NCBI RefSeq assembly: GCF_004803755.1
Contig: NZ_CP032311.1
Span: 3,674,501 to 3,738,500 of the forward strand
Direction of reading: 5' to 3'
DNA length: 64,000 nucleotides
Source: Pseudomonas sp. DG56-2
GTDB taxonomy: Bacteria > Pseudomonadota > Gammaproteobacteria > Pseudomonadales > Pseudomonadaceae
Shown: one piece after another, positions 55,352-64,000 of the stretch
Position numbering within the stretch: the first letter of the stretch is position 1
How the letters are laid out: each line of letters opens with the position of its first letter
Position numbers and translations under genes: made by a program
The notes under the pieces: model-generated
What the model saw: the letters and a program-made list of their open reading frames with translations, nothing else
Databases searched by the model: none
Told to the model about the DNA's origin: nothing

Positions 55352-55687
55352 ATGAGTGAAGTTTATGACTTGGATACTGACAAGCTCTATAGAGAGCTCA
55401 GCGTACCCAATAGAATACTTGTGGTCTATTTCTCTGCCCCTTGGTGCGGCCCATGTATTGGCATGAAGCCTATCTTTCAAAAGCTCGCTGACGCCTACTC
55501 TCAGCTCGCTTCATTTGTACATGTTGATGTCGCTCAGTCCCCAATGGTTGCGAAAACACTGAATATTCACGGAGTTCCTTCAATCGCAGTATTTAGAGAG
55601 GGAAAGCTCTCAAAGCTAATCATGGGCTCAAACTCATACAGTGAGTTGCAGAGAATGCTGGAGAGTGAGCTCAAGTACCTAGGTTGA
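55352..55687 (+). CDS. Thioredoxin
   Basis: The 111-aa cytosolic thioredoxin has the active site Trp-Cys32-Gly-Pro-Cys35 and the cis-Pro in HGVPSIAVF. The ATG at 55352 follows GGGAG. It probably reduces the AhpD, FrnE or OsmC proteins made from the same operon. Confidence 0.92.
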   Translation: MSEVYDLDTDKLYRELSVPNRILVVYFSAPWCGPCIGMKPIFQKLADAYSQLASFVHVDVAQSPMVAKTLNIHGVPSIAVFREGKLSKLIMGSNSYSELQRMLESELKYLG

Positions 55688-55765
55688 CCGATTTCCCACC
55701 TCTGACGCGAAAGGTCAACGGATGCTCATTTAGGAAATCTGACTCTACCCAGTGGAAGACTTCTC

Positions 55766-56659
55766 TTGAATACACGTTTATCTACACCTCTCACCACCAA
55801 ACGAGCACACCGCGTTGTCTTCCTGACGGCCATCGCGATGATCGCGTTTGCAGCGAACTCCGTGCTGTGTCGAATCGCACTGCGCCACAGCGCTATCGAT
55901 CCCATCAGCTTCAGCGTCATACGTTTGGTGAGTGGCGCACTGATCTTATGGATGATTCTAAAATTTCAGCGACCAGCAAAAAAGGGCACAGGCTCTTGGG
56001 GGGGAGCTGTATCACTCTACGTCTATGCCTTCGCTTTTTCCTACGCGTACCTGAAACTGGACACCGGTACCGGCGCGCTTGTTCTGTTCGGCGCAGTGCA
56101 GCTAACCATGCTTGGGTACGGATTTATTCAGGGAGAGCGCATGGGCGTCTTGGCATTGCTAGGCTTAGTGTTGGCGGTTGCTGGCCTTGTCGTGCTTCTT
56201 CTTCCTGGATCCAGCGCTCCGCCGCTGACAAGCGTAGTGATAATGCTAGCATCAGGGGTGGCATGGGGGGTCTACTCAATCCTCGGTAAAGCCTCGACTG
56301 ATACGTTGGCGGCTACAACTGGCAACTTCATGATGTCTGTGCCACTAATCGTGCTTACCGCCCTGCCCTTCATATCCTCTTTCCATGCAGACGTTGTCGG
56401 TGTTACCTCTGCCGTCGTATCAGGCACAATCGCATCAGGCGCGGGATACGCTATCTGGTACGCGGCGATTCGACAGCTCTCCTCGTTCCGCGCAGCTACA
56501 GTACAGCTGAGCGTCCCAGTGATAGCCTCCATCGCCGGAGTTTTACTGCTGGGGGAAACCTTTACCGCTCGCCTTGGCCTGAGCTCCCTCACAGTACTAG
56601 GTGGCATAGCCCTAGTACTGTCAGCTAAGCAACCACCTTCACAAAAGCTGAGAGACTGA
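55766..56659 (+). CDS. EamA-family (DMT) exporter
   Basis: The 297-aa protein has ten hydrophobic segments and two EamA repeats. TM1 reads FLTAIAMIAFAANSVLCRIAL; the second repeat has GVAWGVYSILGK. The start is TTG at 55766 with GGAAG upstream. Drug/metabolite-type exporters of this kind expel small molecules. It closes the redox cluster, so it may export the toxic compound or its product. Confidence 0.87.
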   Translation: MNTRLSTPLTTKRAHRVVFLTAIAMIAFAANSVLCRIALRHSAIDPISFSVIRLVSGALILWMILKFQRPAKKGTGSWGGAVSLYVYAFAFSYAYLKLDTGTGALVLFGAVQLTMLGYGFIQGERMGVLALLGLVLAVAGLVVLLLPGSSAPPLTSVVIMLASGVAWGVYSILGKASTDTLAATTGNFMMSVPLIVLTALPFISSFHADVVGVTSAVVSGTIASGAGYAIWYAAIRQLSSFRAATVQLSVPVIASIAGVLLLGETFTARLGLSSLTVLGGIALVLSAKQPPSQKLRD

Positions 56660-56973
56660 AAAGCATCGACACGTGCATCGTGGAGAGCGCTGGCTTTCGT
56701 CCTCCAACGCACCAATCGCACACCAGCGTGCCGTTCCACTCGCTAAGAAATTTGCTCGCACGCTCGTATGCGTCCAATCAACTCACCGTAAGCGTCCGGG
56801 CAAGTCACCTTCCGAACTCAAGCATTAAGGCCGATGGTGTCCGCGTATTTTAAGCGGACGCGATCGCCCTTATCGCCAGGATTTCCATGCGCCAACGAAG
56901 CTAGTATCCGAAATAGCTAAGCCGAGGTTGATCAGGAATGGCTACAACCGGACGCAACACTGTCCAGTTCTGC
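56660..56973. other. Intergenic region leading to an IS66 remnant
   Basis: No gene is supported. The frames read through GC-rich sequence without domains. Confidence 0.35.
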
Positions 56974-57130
56974 CATCAGCCACGGCATTAAACGGGCAGC
57001 TGCGATCATGGGCTTGATCCAGTCAGCCCATATGCATGGGCATGATCCTTATGCGTATCTCAAAGATATGATGGCGCGCCTGCCGACGCAGCGAGCGAGT
57101 GAGGTTGACCAACTGCTGCCACAGCGTCGG
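56974..57130 (+). mobile_element. IS66-family TnpC C-terminal remnant
   Basis: The frame reads ISHGIKRAAAIMGLIQSA, then GHDPYAYLKDMMARLPTQRA and LLPQR, the conserved C-terminus of IS66 TnpC transposases. The rest of the element is missing. Confidence 0.8.
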
Positions 57131-57211
57131 GTCTGGGCCTGCCGCTCTCAACCTGAGGGTGCTCTTGCATTAGAATGGCCACTCACCTCACATGGAACAG
57201 GACTGATCCGA

Positions 57212-57634
57212 ATGGAAGCGCGAGCCACTTTTTCCTCCAAGAATTTCAAACCAACAGACTTGACTCCCACGCCCGAAATCACAACAGGCTTACCAGTGTC
57301 GATCAGCTCCATGGAAAAGTCCTATACAGGAGCTATCGATGGTATTTCTTCAACAGCCTTTACTGCAGCGTTCGACCAAGCGTCAAGAAGGGGCAGCTAC
57401 ATCGCGATGGAGAGTTTCAAGGGCACGGTGAATGGGGTGGAAGGATCCTTTAACTTCATTCATTCCGCCTCCACTACCGGAGTTGATCGTGCAGATGAGT
57501 TTTTCTGCATAGTCGGAGGCAGTGGTACGGATGGTTTGAAAGGGATTTCAGGGTCAGGAGGGATCACAATTGACATCGATGGAACGCACCATATTTGGTT
57601 GAATTACCATCTCGAAAAATTTAACAAGCCGTAA
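57212..57634 (+). CDS. DUF3224-family protein
   Basis: The 140-aa protein has the DUF3224 barrel pattern: MEARATFSSKNFKPTDLTP, then YTGAIDGISSTAFTAAFDQ, YIAMESFKGTVNGVEGSFNF and DGLKGISGSGGITIDIDG. The ATG at 57212 excludes the in-frame IS66 remnant upstream. Members are small allene-oxide-cyclase-like barrels of unknown role. Confidence 0.83.
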   Translation: MEARATFSSKNFKPTDLTPTPEITTGLPVSISSMEKSYTGAIDGISSTAFTAAFDQASRRGSYIAMESFKGTVNGVEGSFNFIHSASTTGVDRADEFFCIVGGSGTDGLKGISGSGGITIDIDGTHHIWLNYHLEKFNKP

Positions 57635-57884
57635 AGGAGAACTCTGGAAGATTTACGCGACAGTCTGGACAACTGGCTTGGCTGAGGCGGCCGGGCGCTG
57701 GATAACTGCCATTGCCAAAGCATGGCGCTGCGCTGGGCTGAGCCAAGGACTCTAGAAGGTGCTGGTGTCAGCAAATGCCACCATTTGCCTCTCTCATTTT
57801 TGCGCGTTTCCTAGACCTAGACGCAAAGCGCCCAATACATAGTATTGGGCGCAATCGACTACGCAGATAAATTCTTCAAGGCAC

Positions 57885-58085
57885 CTAACAGCAACGCGGC
57901 TGGCCGTTGCCACCACCATATCGAGCTTCCTGTCGCTCTCGAAAGAAATCCTCATATGACATCATGGGTTTGTCCGGGTGCTTGGTCTGCATGTGCTCGA
58001 CATAGGTGTCGTAGTCAGGCATGCCAACCATCAGACGCGCTGCCTGACCCAGGTATTTACCGAGGCGACTCAGGTCATTGAACAC
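57885..58085 (-). CDS. YbdD/YjiX family small protein
   Basis: The 66-aa protein ([21 protein letters not shown], then [22 protein letters not shown]) matches the YbdD/YjiX family, which nearly always follows CstA. It starts at GTG with GAGGGAAG upstream, 14 bp after cstA. It probably helps the transporter's function. Confidence 0.92.
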   Translation of the reverse strand: MFNDLSRLGKYLGQAARLMVGMPDYDTYVEHMQTKHPDKPMMSYEDFFRERQEARYGGGNGQPRCC

Positions 58086-58099
58086 GTTACTTCCCTCAG

Positions 58100-60157
58100 T
58101 TATGCATCAGGTAGTGCTTGGTAAGGTGCCTCTTTATCAGTCCGTTCCTTGCTACCCCACGCTGCAATCCCCACCTTGAGCGCGTAGAACAAGATGCTAA
58201 ACATAACAAGCAAGAACAGGGCTGTGAGTGTGGCGTTCGTATAGGCATTGAAGATCACATGCTGCATCTGCGAAATGTCCTTCGCCGGTGCCAAAATCTG
58301 ACCATTGGCCTGCGCATCACTGTACTTACGGGCCAACGCCAGGAAACCCATAGCAGGATTAGCATCGAACAACTTGATGAATCCTGCAGTCGTGGTGCAA
58401 ATCAGCAGCCAGATCGCTGGAAGTAGGGTCACCCAAACGTAGCGTTGACGCTTCATTTTGATAAGCACGACGGTACCCAGCATTAAAGCGATACCTGCCA
58501 ACATCTGGTTGGAGATGCCGAACAGCGGCCAAAGCGTATTGATACCACCCAACGGATCGATCACGCCTTGATAGAGCAGGTAGCCCCACAATGCCACACA
58601 GCCAGCGGTGGCAATAAGGTTCGCAGTCCAAGACTCTGTACGGCGCAAGGCAGGAACAAAGGAACCCAACAAATCCTGCAACATGAAGCGCCCTGCCCTG
58701 GTGCCAGCATCGACAGCGGTCAAGATGAATAGCGCCTCGAACAAGATTGCAAAGTGGTACCAGAACGCCATGGTGTTCTCACCCGGCAGGACATGGTGCA
58801 AAATTTGGGCAATACCTACTGCTAGTGTTGGCGCCCCCCCTGCGCGAGCGAGGATGGTGGTTTCACCGATATCTTTAGCTACCGACTCAAGCTGATCCGG
58901 GGAGATGGTGAACCCCCAACTGCTAACCGTCTGCGCTACTGATACTGCATCAGCACCAACGATAGCGGCAGGACTGTTCATGGCGAAGTAAACACCAGGC
59001 TCAATTACCGACGCAGCCACCATGGCCATGATCGCTACGAAGGACTCCATCAACATACCGCCGTAGCCGATGTACCGGGCATGACCTTCGCTCGCAAGCA
59101 ATTTAGGTGTTGTGCCAGAGGCTATCAGCGCGTGGAATCCTGAGACGGCACCACAGGCAATGGTAATAAACAGGAACGGGAACAAGCCCCCTTTCCACAC
59201 CGGCCCCGTGCCATCGGTGAACTGCGTCAACGCCGGCATTTTGAGCTCGGGCATAGTGACCAGAATTCCGACAGCAAGCGCAACAATAGTGCCGATTTTG
59301 AGGAACGTCGACAGGTAGTCACGCGGTGCCAAGATCAGCCATACAGGCAGTACCGCAGCGACGAAGCCGTAGCCGATGAGCATCCAAGTGATTTGAATAC
59401 CGGTAAAGGTAAAAGCCTTGGCCCAAACTGGATCAGCGGCAATCTGCCCCCCTAACCAGATCGAGCCCAACAGCAGCAATACCCCAATTACCGAGATCTC
59501 TCCGATACGCCCGGGACGGATATAGCGCATGTAAACGCCCATAAACATCGCGATCGGAATAGTGGCCATTACGGTGAAGATGCCCCAGGGACTCTCGGCC
59601 AGTGCCTTGACCACAATCAGCGCTAATACAGCAAGGATGATGATCATGATAAGGAAGCAGCCGAACAGCGCGATCGTTCCTGGAACTCTTCCCATCTCCT
59701 CTCGCACCATGTCCCCCAAAGAGCGACCGTTGCGGCGGGTAGACAGGAATAGCACCATGAAGTCTTGTACCGCGCCGGCAAGTACCACGCCGGCTATCAG
59801 CCAAAGCGTTCCAGGCAGGTAGCCCATCTGGGCAGCCAGTACCGGCCCAACCAAAGGCCCCGCACCAGCAATGGCAGCGAAGTGATGCCCGAAGAGCACG
59901 TGCTTGTTGGTCGGCACATAATCCAGGCCGTCGTTGTTGACTACGGCGGGAGTGGCTCGACGAGGGTCTAGCTGCATCACTTTTTCGGCGATGAACAGAC
60001 TGTAGTATCGGTATGCGACAAGATAGATGGCGACTGCTGCGACTACGATCCAGAGAGCATTGATAGCTTCGCCACGGCGCAAGGCCACGACGCTCAGCGC
60101 GAATGCTCCCAGAATAGCCACGGCAAACCAGGCAATGTGTTTAGCCAGATGGGTCAT
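58100..60157 (-). CDS. cstA: CstA-family carbon starvation/pyruvate transporter
   Basis: The 685-aa protein has about 16 membrane segments and the CstA hallmarks: [26 protein letters not shown] near residues 74-100, and [17 protein letters not shown]. CstA proteins import pyruvate or peptides under carbon limitation. AGGAGA precedes the ATG. A divergent kinase-regulator pair starts about 300 bp away and probably controls it. Confidence 0.93.
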   Translation of the reverse strand: MTHLAKHIAWFAVAILGAFALSVVALRRGEAINALWIVVAAVAIYLVAYRYYSLFIAEKVMQLDPRRATPAVVNNDGLDYVPTNKHVLFGHHFAAIAGAGPLVGPVLAAQMGYLPGTLWLIAGVVLAGAVQDFMVLFLSTRRNGRSLGDMVREEMGRVPGTIALFGCFLIMIIILAVLALIVVKALAESPWGIFTVMATIPIAMFMGVYMRYIRPGRIGEISVIGVLLLLGSIWLGGQIAADPVWAKAFTFTGIQITWMLIGYGFVAAVLPVWLILAPRDYLSTFLKIGTIVALAVGILVTMPELKMPALTQFTDGTGPVWKGGLFPFLFITIACGAVSGFHALIASGTTPKLLASEGHARYIGYGGMLMESFVAIMAMVAASVIEPGVYFAMNSPAAIVGADAVSVAQTVSSWGFTISPDQLESVAKDIGETTILARAGGAPTLAVGIAQILHHVLPGENTMAFWYHFAILFEALFILTAVDAGTRAGRFMLQDLLGSFVPALRRTESWTANLIATAGCVALWGYLLYQGVIDPLGGINTLWPLFGISNQMLAGIALMLGTVVLIKMKRQRYVWVTLLPAIWLLICTTTAGFIKLFDANPAMGFLALARKYSDAQANGQILAPAKDISQMQHVIFNAYTNATLTALFLLVMFSILFYALKVGIAAWGSKERTDKEAPYQALPDA

Positions 60158-60268
60158 TACGTGTCTCCTGTCGACACCCTACAGGCTGTCGACCGTGATT
60201 TTTATATTTGTGTCCGCTGCGCGGCAGCGGCCAATATCCGCGTATGCCCGCTACAAATAAATCCGCAG

Positions 60269-60294
60269 AACTACGTCCCCACGGCTACGTAGTT
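60269..60294. terminator. Hairpin between cstA and the kinase gene
   Basis: AACTACGT and ACGTAGTT form an 8-bp perfect stem followed on the plus strand by TT. In a divergent promoter region it could be an operator rather than a terminator. Confidence 0.45.
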
Positions 60295-60454
60295 TTACTG
60301 AGACGCACACCTTCCATAGGATCCTTCAGTCGTTTAAGACCGTTTCAGCTACTCGTTGCGCCAGGCGTTGGCATAAGATGCCAAACCTTCACTGACCTCA
60401 GGTCTCATGACTCCAAGACCGCAGATCGATCGTAAGGTCTGGACAGGAGTGGAA

Positions 60455-61816
60455 ATGCTGCTCAAACACAAAATTGTCGCACTGGGGGTCTTACCCCTCC
60501 TGTTAGCTATTGCCGCGATTTGCGCGCTTGTGATTTCCCTAAACAACCAGCTGGGCGACCAACAAGCGCAGCTGATCGAAGACAGCATTCTGGTCAGCAA
60601 GCGTGCAGAGCTAAAAAACTATGTCGCAATGGCGCAGAGCTTGATTGCCCCCCTATACAACGAGGGCCAGGGTGACGAGCATGCCAAGCAAAAAGTCCTG
60701 GACGAACTCAGGAAGCTGAGCTTCGGTATAAATGGTTACTTTTTCGTCTACGACCGCCAAGGCCACAGTCTGATGCATGCCCGGCAGTCAGAGCTGGTAG
60801 GCAAAGACCTCATGGATATGAGGGATCCACACGGCCTGCTAGTGATTCAAGCGTTACTAAAAAGTGCCAAGTCTGGCGAGGGCTTTCAACGCTACGCATG
60901 GAACAAGCCTTCGTCCGGGCAAGTGACCGATAAGCTCGCCTACGTCGTAATGTTAGAACGATGGGGTTGGATGATCGGAACCGGGATCTACCTTGAGGAC
61001 GTTGAGCGAGCCACTCAGCAAGCACGTGATGAAGTGGCTCATGGCATCCGCAAGACGATGGTTTCGATTGCTGTCGTTGCCCTAGTAGCAGTCTTATTTG
61101 TGTTTGCAAGCGGCATGACATTGAACCTAAGTGAGCATCGGCTAGCGGACACCAAGCTTCAGCGCTTAAACCAGCGAATTGTCAGCCTCCAGGAAGAGGA
61201 ACGTTCGCGCGTTTCTCGCGAGCTTCACGATGGCATCAGCCAGGTTCTCGTATCCATAAAGTACAAACTTGAGCTAGCAGGCTTTCTGCTTGAAAGCGGA
61301 GAAACCCGAGGTACAGTTATCTTGAAAGAGGCTACAGAGCGCCTAGGAGAGGCTATTGGGGAGGTTCGGAGCATTTCACACGACCTACGCTCTTCGCTGC
61401 TGGACACCCTGGGGCTTCCTGCCGCGATCGGGCAACTCGCTGAGGAATTCGAGCAGCGCAGCGGACTTAGGGTGACGTTCGAGACCAATGAGTTTGAATG
61501 CCTCTTGGACGAAGGGGTACCCGTCTCGCTTTTTCGAATCGTTCAGGAAGGGTTATCCAACATCGAGCGACACGCTCAAGCCCAAAACGTATCCATCACT
61601 CTGTTTGGATCTGAGCAATCTGTTCGGTTGAGGATCATCGACGATGGGATCGGCTTTAACGTCAATAAAGTTGAGCGTCGCCATGCTGGGATCGGGCTCA
61701 GGAACATACGCGAACGCGTCGAGCACTTCGGTGGCCGATTTCATATGGCATCAGCACCTGGCAGGAGTGAACTGGATATCGTGATACCAATGAGTATTCC
61801 TTGTACAAAACTCTGA
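60455..61816 (+). CDS. Cache-domain sensor histidine kinase (NarX/DegS type)
   Basis: The 453-aa protein has TM1 at about residues 8-30, a periplasmic sCache domain (FGINGYFFVYDRQGHSLMHA and YVVMLERWGWMIGTGIY), TM2 at about 205-225, a HisKA_3 domain with His258 in SRELHDGISQ, and an ATPase end GIGLRNIRERVEHFGG. The ATG at 60455 has AGGAG upstream. It is paired with the NarL-type regulator downstream and is divergent from cstA, so it likely senses pyruvate or a related acid. Confidence 0.92.
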   Translation: MLLKHKIVALGVLPLLLAIAAICALVISLNNQLGDQQAQLIEDSILVSKRAELKNYVAMAQSLIAPLYNEGQGDEHAKQKVLDELRKLSFGINGYFFVYDRQGHSLMHARQSELVGKDLMDMRDPHGLLVIQALLKSAKSGEGFQRYAWNKPSSGQVTDKLAYVVMLERWGWMIGTGIYLEDVERATQQARDEVAHGIRKTMVSIAVVALVAVLFVFASGMTLNLSEHRLADTKLQRLNQRIVSLQEEERSRVSRELHDGISQVLVSIKYKLELAGFLLESGETRGTVILKEATERLGEAIGEVRSISHDLRSSLLDTLGLPAAIGQLAEEFEQRSGLRVTFETNEFECLLDEGVPVSLFRIVQEGLSNIERHAQAQNVSITLFGSEQSVRLRIIDDGIGFNVNKVERRHAGIGLRNIRERVEHFGGRFHMASAPGRSELDIVIPMSIPCTKL

Positions 61817-61849
61817 CTCACTCTACATCGATAGCAGCAGGCAGCCTCA

Positions 61850-62482
61850 ATGAGCTTATCAACACAAATCCGTTTAGCCTTAGTCGATGATCACTCCCTA
61901 GTCCGTGATGGGATCAGGGCCCTGCTATCCGTCATTCCAACTGTGACCGTGGTTGGTGAGGCTGAAAATGGCGCGACTGCTATAGAGATGGTTGAGCACA
62001 GCAAACCGGATCTTTTGTTGGTTGACATCAACCTTCCTGACATAAACGGTCTTGAGCTCACACGAAAATTACGCGACAGATATCCCTCGCTGAAGGTTCT
62101 AGTGCTCAGCATGCATGACAGTAAAGAATACGTAAGCGAATCCCTACGCTCGGGTGCAAGTGGCTACGTGTTAAAAAATGCCCCCTCCCGAGAGATTGTC
62201 GCTGCGATTGAAGCCATCGCAAACGGAGGTACCTTCTATAGTGCTGAAATCGCGCAAAAACTCCTTCTTGATGATGGCACTAGCAACGAACTAACACCCC
62301 GTGAAAGCCAAGTTTTATATAAAATGGCCCAAGGACTGAACAACAAGGAAATGGCACGTGAACTTAGCATCAGCGTTAGGACTGTAGAGACCCACCGCCT
62401 AAGCATTCGACGCAAACTCAACATAGACAAACCTGCTGCATTGGTAAAGTATGCAATAGACCATGGAATAATTCCGAGATAG
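61850..62482 (+). CDS. NarL/LuxR-type response regulator
   Basis: The 210-aa protein has a receiver domain with phospho-acceptor Asp59 in LLVDINLPD and acidic D13/D14, and a GerE HTH (LTPRESQVLYKMAQGLNNKEMARELSIS) near residues 145-200. It follows the kinase gene by 33 bp and is its partner. Probable target: cstA-yjiX. Confidence 0.93.
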   Translation: MSLSTQIRLALVDDHSLVRDGIRALLSVIPTVTVVGEAENGATAIEMVEHSKPDLLLVDINLPDINGLELTRKLRDRYPSLKVLVLSMHDSKEYVSESLRSGASGYVLKNAPSREIVAAIEAIANGGTFYSAEIAQKLLLDDGTSNELTPRESQVLYKMAQGLNNKEMARELSISVRTVETHRLSIRRKLNIDKPAALVKYAIDHGIIPR

Positions 62483-63478
62483 GGCATGTAAACCAGCGGA
62501 TGACCTTGGGTTTGCGTCCGGCCAGCACACCTTCCTGACTCTTACGCCAAAGACGATGTGTCCCATGCCTTGGCTTCGCAGAGCGGGCTAGGTCGAAATG
62601 AAACTCTGGTGAGATTCTGCTGTTAAGCGGAGAAGTACCGTTGCCAATAGGCTTCCCGACATGCACTGTTGAAGCTGACGTGGCAAGGGCTGACCGCTTT
62701 GTCGAGCGGCTGGCGAACGACTTCGTAGAAAATCCAACATTCGGCGCAGGCCGCATCACTGGGATAGTCATCCTGTTCCGCTGTCCGTTTAATGAGTGCG
62801 CCGTCATCGAAGGCATAGGTTTTTTCCTCCGCGGTGACGGTGTATCCCTGGTCGAACCAAGTTTCTTGATTCGAACTTTCAAGGTGCGCGGTGCGAGGCG
62901 AGGAAAACCCCAAGATGGCATTGACGTAGTTGACGAGGTGATTTGTATGAGTCACGGGCTGTATCCACAGGTGGCTTAGAGCGACTAACAAAAATCCTGA
63001 AGCGGCGTTGCGACTTTACTGCAAAAGTTATCTGCCCTTAATGGTAAGCGGTAACGGAGAAGATAGATATCCTCCGCCCCCATTGTGCGACTAAACCAGT
63101 TACAGCTTATGCGGCATAGCAACTGGTAGATTTCACGCCCCCACTGCGTCGACAGACGCGTGAGGACGTCCTCAGATCGTCAGCCGGATCACGCCCACTC
63201 AGCCGTGTTTACTGGATCTGTCTAAATTTGCTAACACGCAGGTGGCCTGCTCCGTAGACAAGCACAGCAACCAATCACTCAAGCTGGGTACCACGCAGCA
63301 ACCTGGAATGGTCAAGTCACCTGCGTCAGAGACGTCGGCGAAGCCTCCATGCTCTCTTCAAGCTCTTTCGCATCCATTGTTGACATCGATAGTCACCATC
63401 AACTCAATGAAGTTCTCAAAAAAAATCGACGGCGTAACATCAGCTCCATGTCATACAACTCCCCTGGAGCACAGAATC
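62483..63478. other. Mostly non-coding; one possible small minus-strand gene
   Basis: A minus-strand frame at 62623-62991 contains WFDQGYTVTAEEKTYAFDD, DYPSDAACAECWIFYEVVRQP and SACREAYWQRYFSA, with Cys pairs that look protein-like, but its start is unclear. No gene is supported in 63000-63478, which leads to the repeat-protein promoter. Confidence 0.4.
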
Positions 63479-63880
63479 ATGAAACGCCAAACCATCCTCA
63501 GCATCGTATTCTCTGCCCTTACAGTTAACGCTTTCGCCGCGACCTCTACCCAACCACTTGTCGCCGAAGGTGGCTCGGATCGCCTGCTTGAGCGTCGCGT
63601 GGCCGAAGGTGGCTCGGATCGCCTGCTTGAGCGTCGCGTTGCCGAAGGTGGCTCGGATCGCCTGCTTGAGCGTCGTGTTGCCGAAGGCGGCTCGGATCGA
63701 CTGCTTGAGCGTCGCGTTGCCGAAGGTGGCTCGGATCGCCTGCTTGAGCGGCGCGTTGCCGAAGGCGGCTCGGATCGACTGCTTGAGCGTCGCGTTGCCG
63801 AAGGTGGCTCGGATCGCCTGCTTGAGCGTCGCGTTGCCGAAGGCGGCTCGGATCGCTTAATCGAAAGCCGCAATGCATAA
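63479..63880 (+). CDS. Secreted 13-residue-repeat protein
   Basis: The 133-aa protein has a signal peptide (MKRQTILSIVFSALTVNAFAA, cut near residue 21), a short linker (ATSTQPL) and eight tandem copies of VAEGGSDRLLERR, the last changed to ...LIESR, ending NA. The repeat has both acidic and basic residues and is highly regular. GGAG lies ten bases before the ATG. Related Pseudomonas proteins with AEGGxDR motifs exist, but the function is unknown. Confidence 0.85.
   Translation: MKRQTILSIVFSALTVNAFAATSTQPLVAEGGSDRLLERRVAEGGSDRLLERRVAEGGSDRLLERRVAEGGSDRLLERRVAEGGSDRLLERRVAEGGSDRLLERRVAEGGSDRLLERRVAEGGSDRLIESRNA
63560..63871 (+). repeat. Eight tandem 39-bp repeats
   Basis: Each unit is 39 bp encoding VAEGGSDRLLERR. 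Units differ mainly at synonymous sites (GGTGGC versus GGCGGC; CGCCTG versus CGACTG), and the two main types alternate in the second half, so the array probably grew by duplication of two-unit blocks. Confidence 0.92.
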
Positions 63881-63907
63881 ATGAATAGATTTCCGCATTT
63901 CCACATA

Positions 63908-63935
63908 AGCCCGGCCCGACAAGCCGGGCTTTTTC
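63908..63935 (+). terminator. Intrinsic terminator of the repeat-protein gene
   Basis: AGCCCGGC and GCCGGGCT form an 8-bp stem around CCGACAA, followed by TTTTC. Confidence 0.9.
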
Positions 63936-64000
63936 GTGTTCTCCATTGCTCAGTGGCACCTGATAAATAGAAAGGAAAGCGCAGGGAAGTGGTACTTATC

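Noticed and set aside
1..64000. CRISPR array
   Set aside because: No set of short direct repeats with unique spacers was seen. The 39-bp array at 63.56 kb is coding, with no spacers.

Overview
The window reads as a chromosomal segment of a Pseudomonas of the putida/fluorescens type. The evidence is a MvaT-family nucleoid protein, a CstA/YjiX pair with its own two-component system, PCuAC beside a SCO/cytochrome c protein, and GC-rich codon use in the flanks. No intact RNA gene and no CRISPR array was seen.

Layout. (1) 0-16 kb is ordinary chromosome: copper delivery to oxidases; a soluble RsbRD-type histidine kinase; a surface-polysaccharide cluster (flippase, VirK/YbjX-like protein, FemAB-like acyltransferase, GT61, GT25); a minus-strand catabolic cluster (TetR, APC permease, unknown protein, alcohol dehydrogenase, aldehyde dehydrogenase, LuxR); and a double-Mop molybdate-binding protein. 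(2) About 16.7-30.4 kb is accessory DNA built by repeated integration. Three minus-strand copies of the 3' end of a class II tRNA, with anticodon UGA readable in two copies (tRNA-Ser), each keep the tRNA terminator. They lie at 19.10, 24.19 and 30.36 kb. Three related, decayed tyrosine-integrase C-termini lie nearby, and two are cut by different IS3-family elements. Between them are small accessory genes, including a coupled unknown/4-TM membrane pair and a HEPN-like protein. (3) About 30.4-49 kb looks like a gamma-mobile-trio (GMT) island. A tyrosine recombinase (GmtY-like), a 1,113-aa recombinase-like protein (GmtZ-like) and a small third protein (GmtX-like) lie in tandem. Cargo follows: two unknown proteins, a HTH-ParA ATPase, a nuclease-like orphan, a TIR protein with a small neighbour, and a DUF4297 nuclease next to a Ski2-like helicase (Hachiman-like layout). 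A MvaT paralogue closes the run. (4) 49.2-57.7 kb is a mosaic of broken genes and IS remnants (IS21, IS66) around a thiol/redox stress cluster: alpha/beta hydrolase, AhpD-like, FrnE/DsbA-like, OsmC, thioredoxin and EamA exporter. Two of its transcription units share an identical 19-bp palindromic site. (5) 57.9-64 kb returns to core genome: YjiX, CstA, a cache-domain histidine kinase with its NarL-type regulator, and a secreted protein made of eight 13-residue repeats.

The strongest candidate for an undescribed system is the GMT island with its defence-like cargo. Next are the coupled two-gene membrane cassette at 22.35-23.84 kb and the palindrome-linked redox regulon. Family names come from reading motifs by eye. 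No database search was run.
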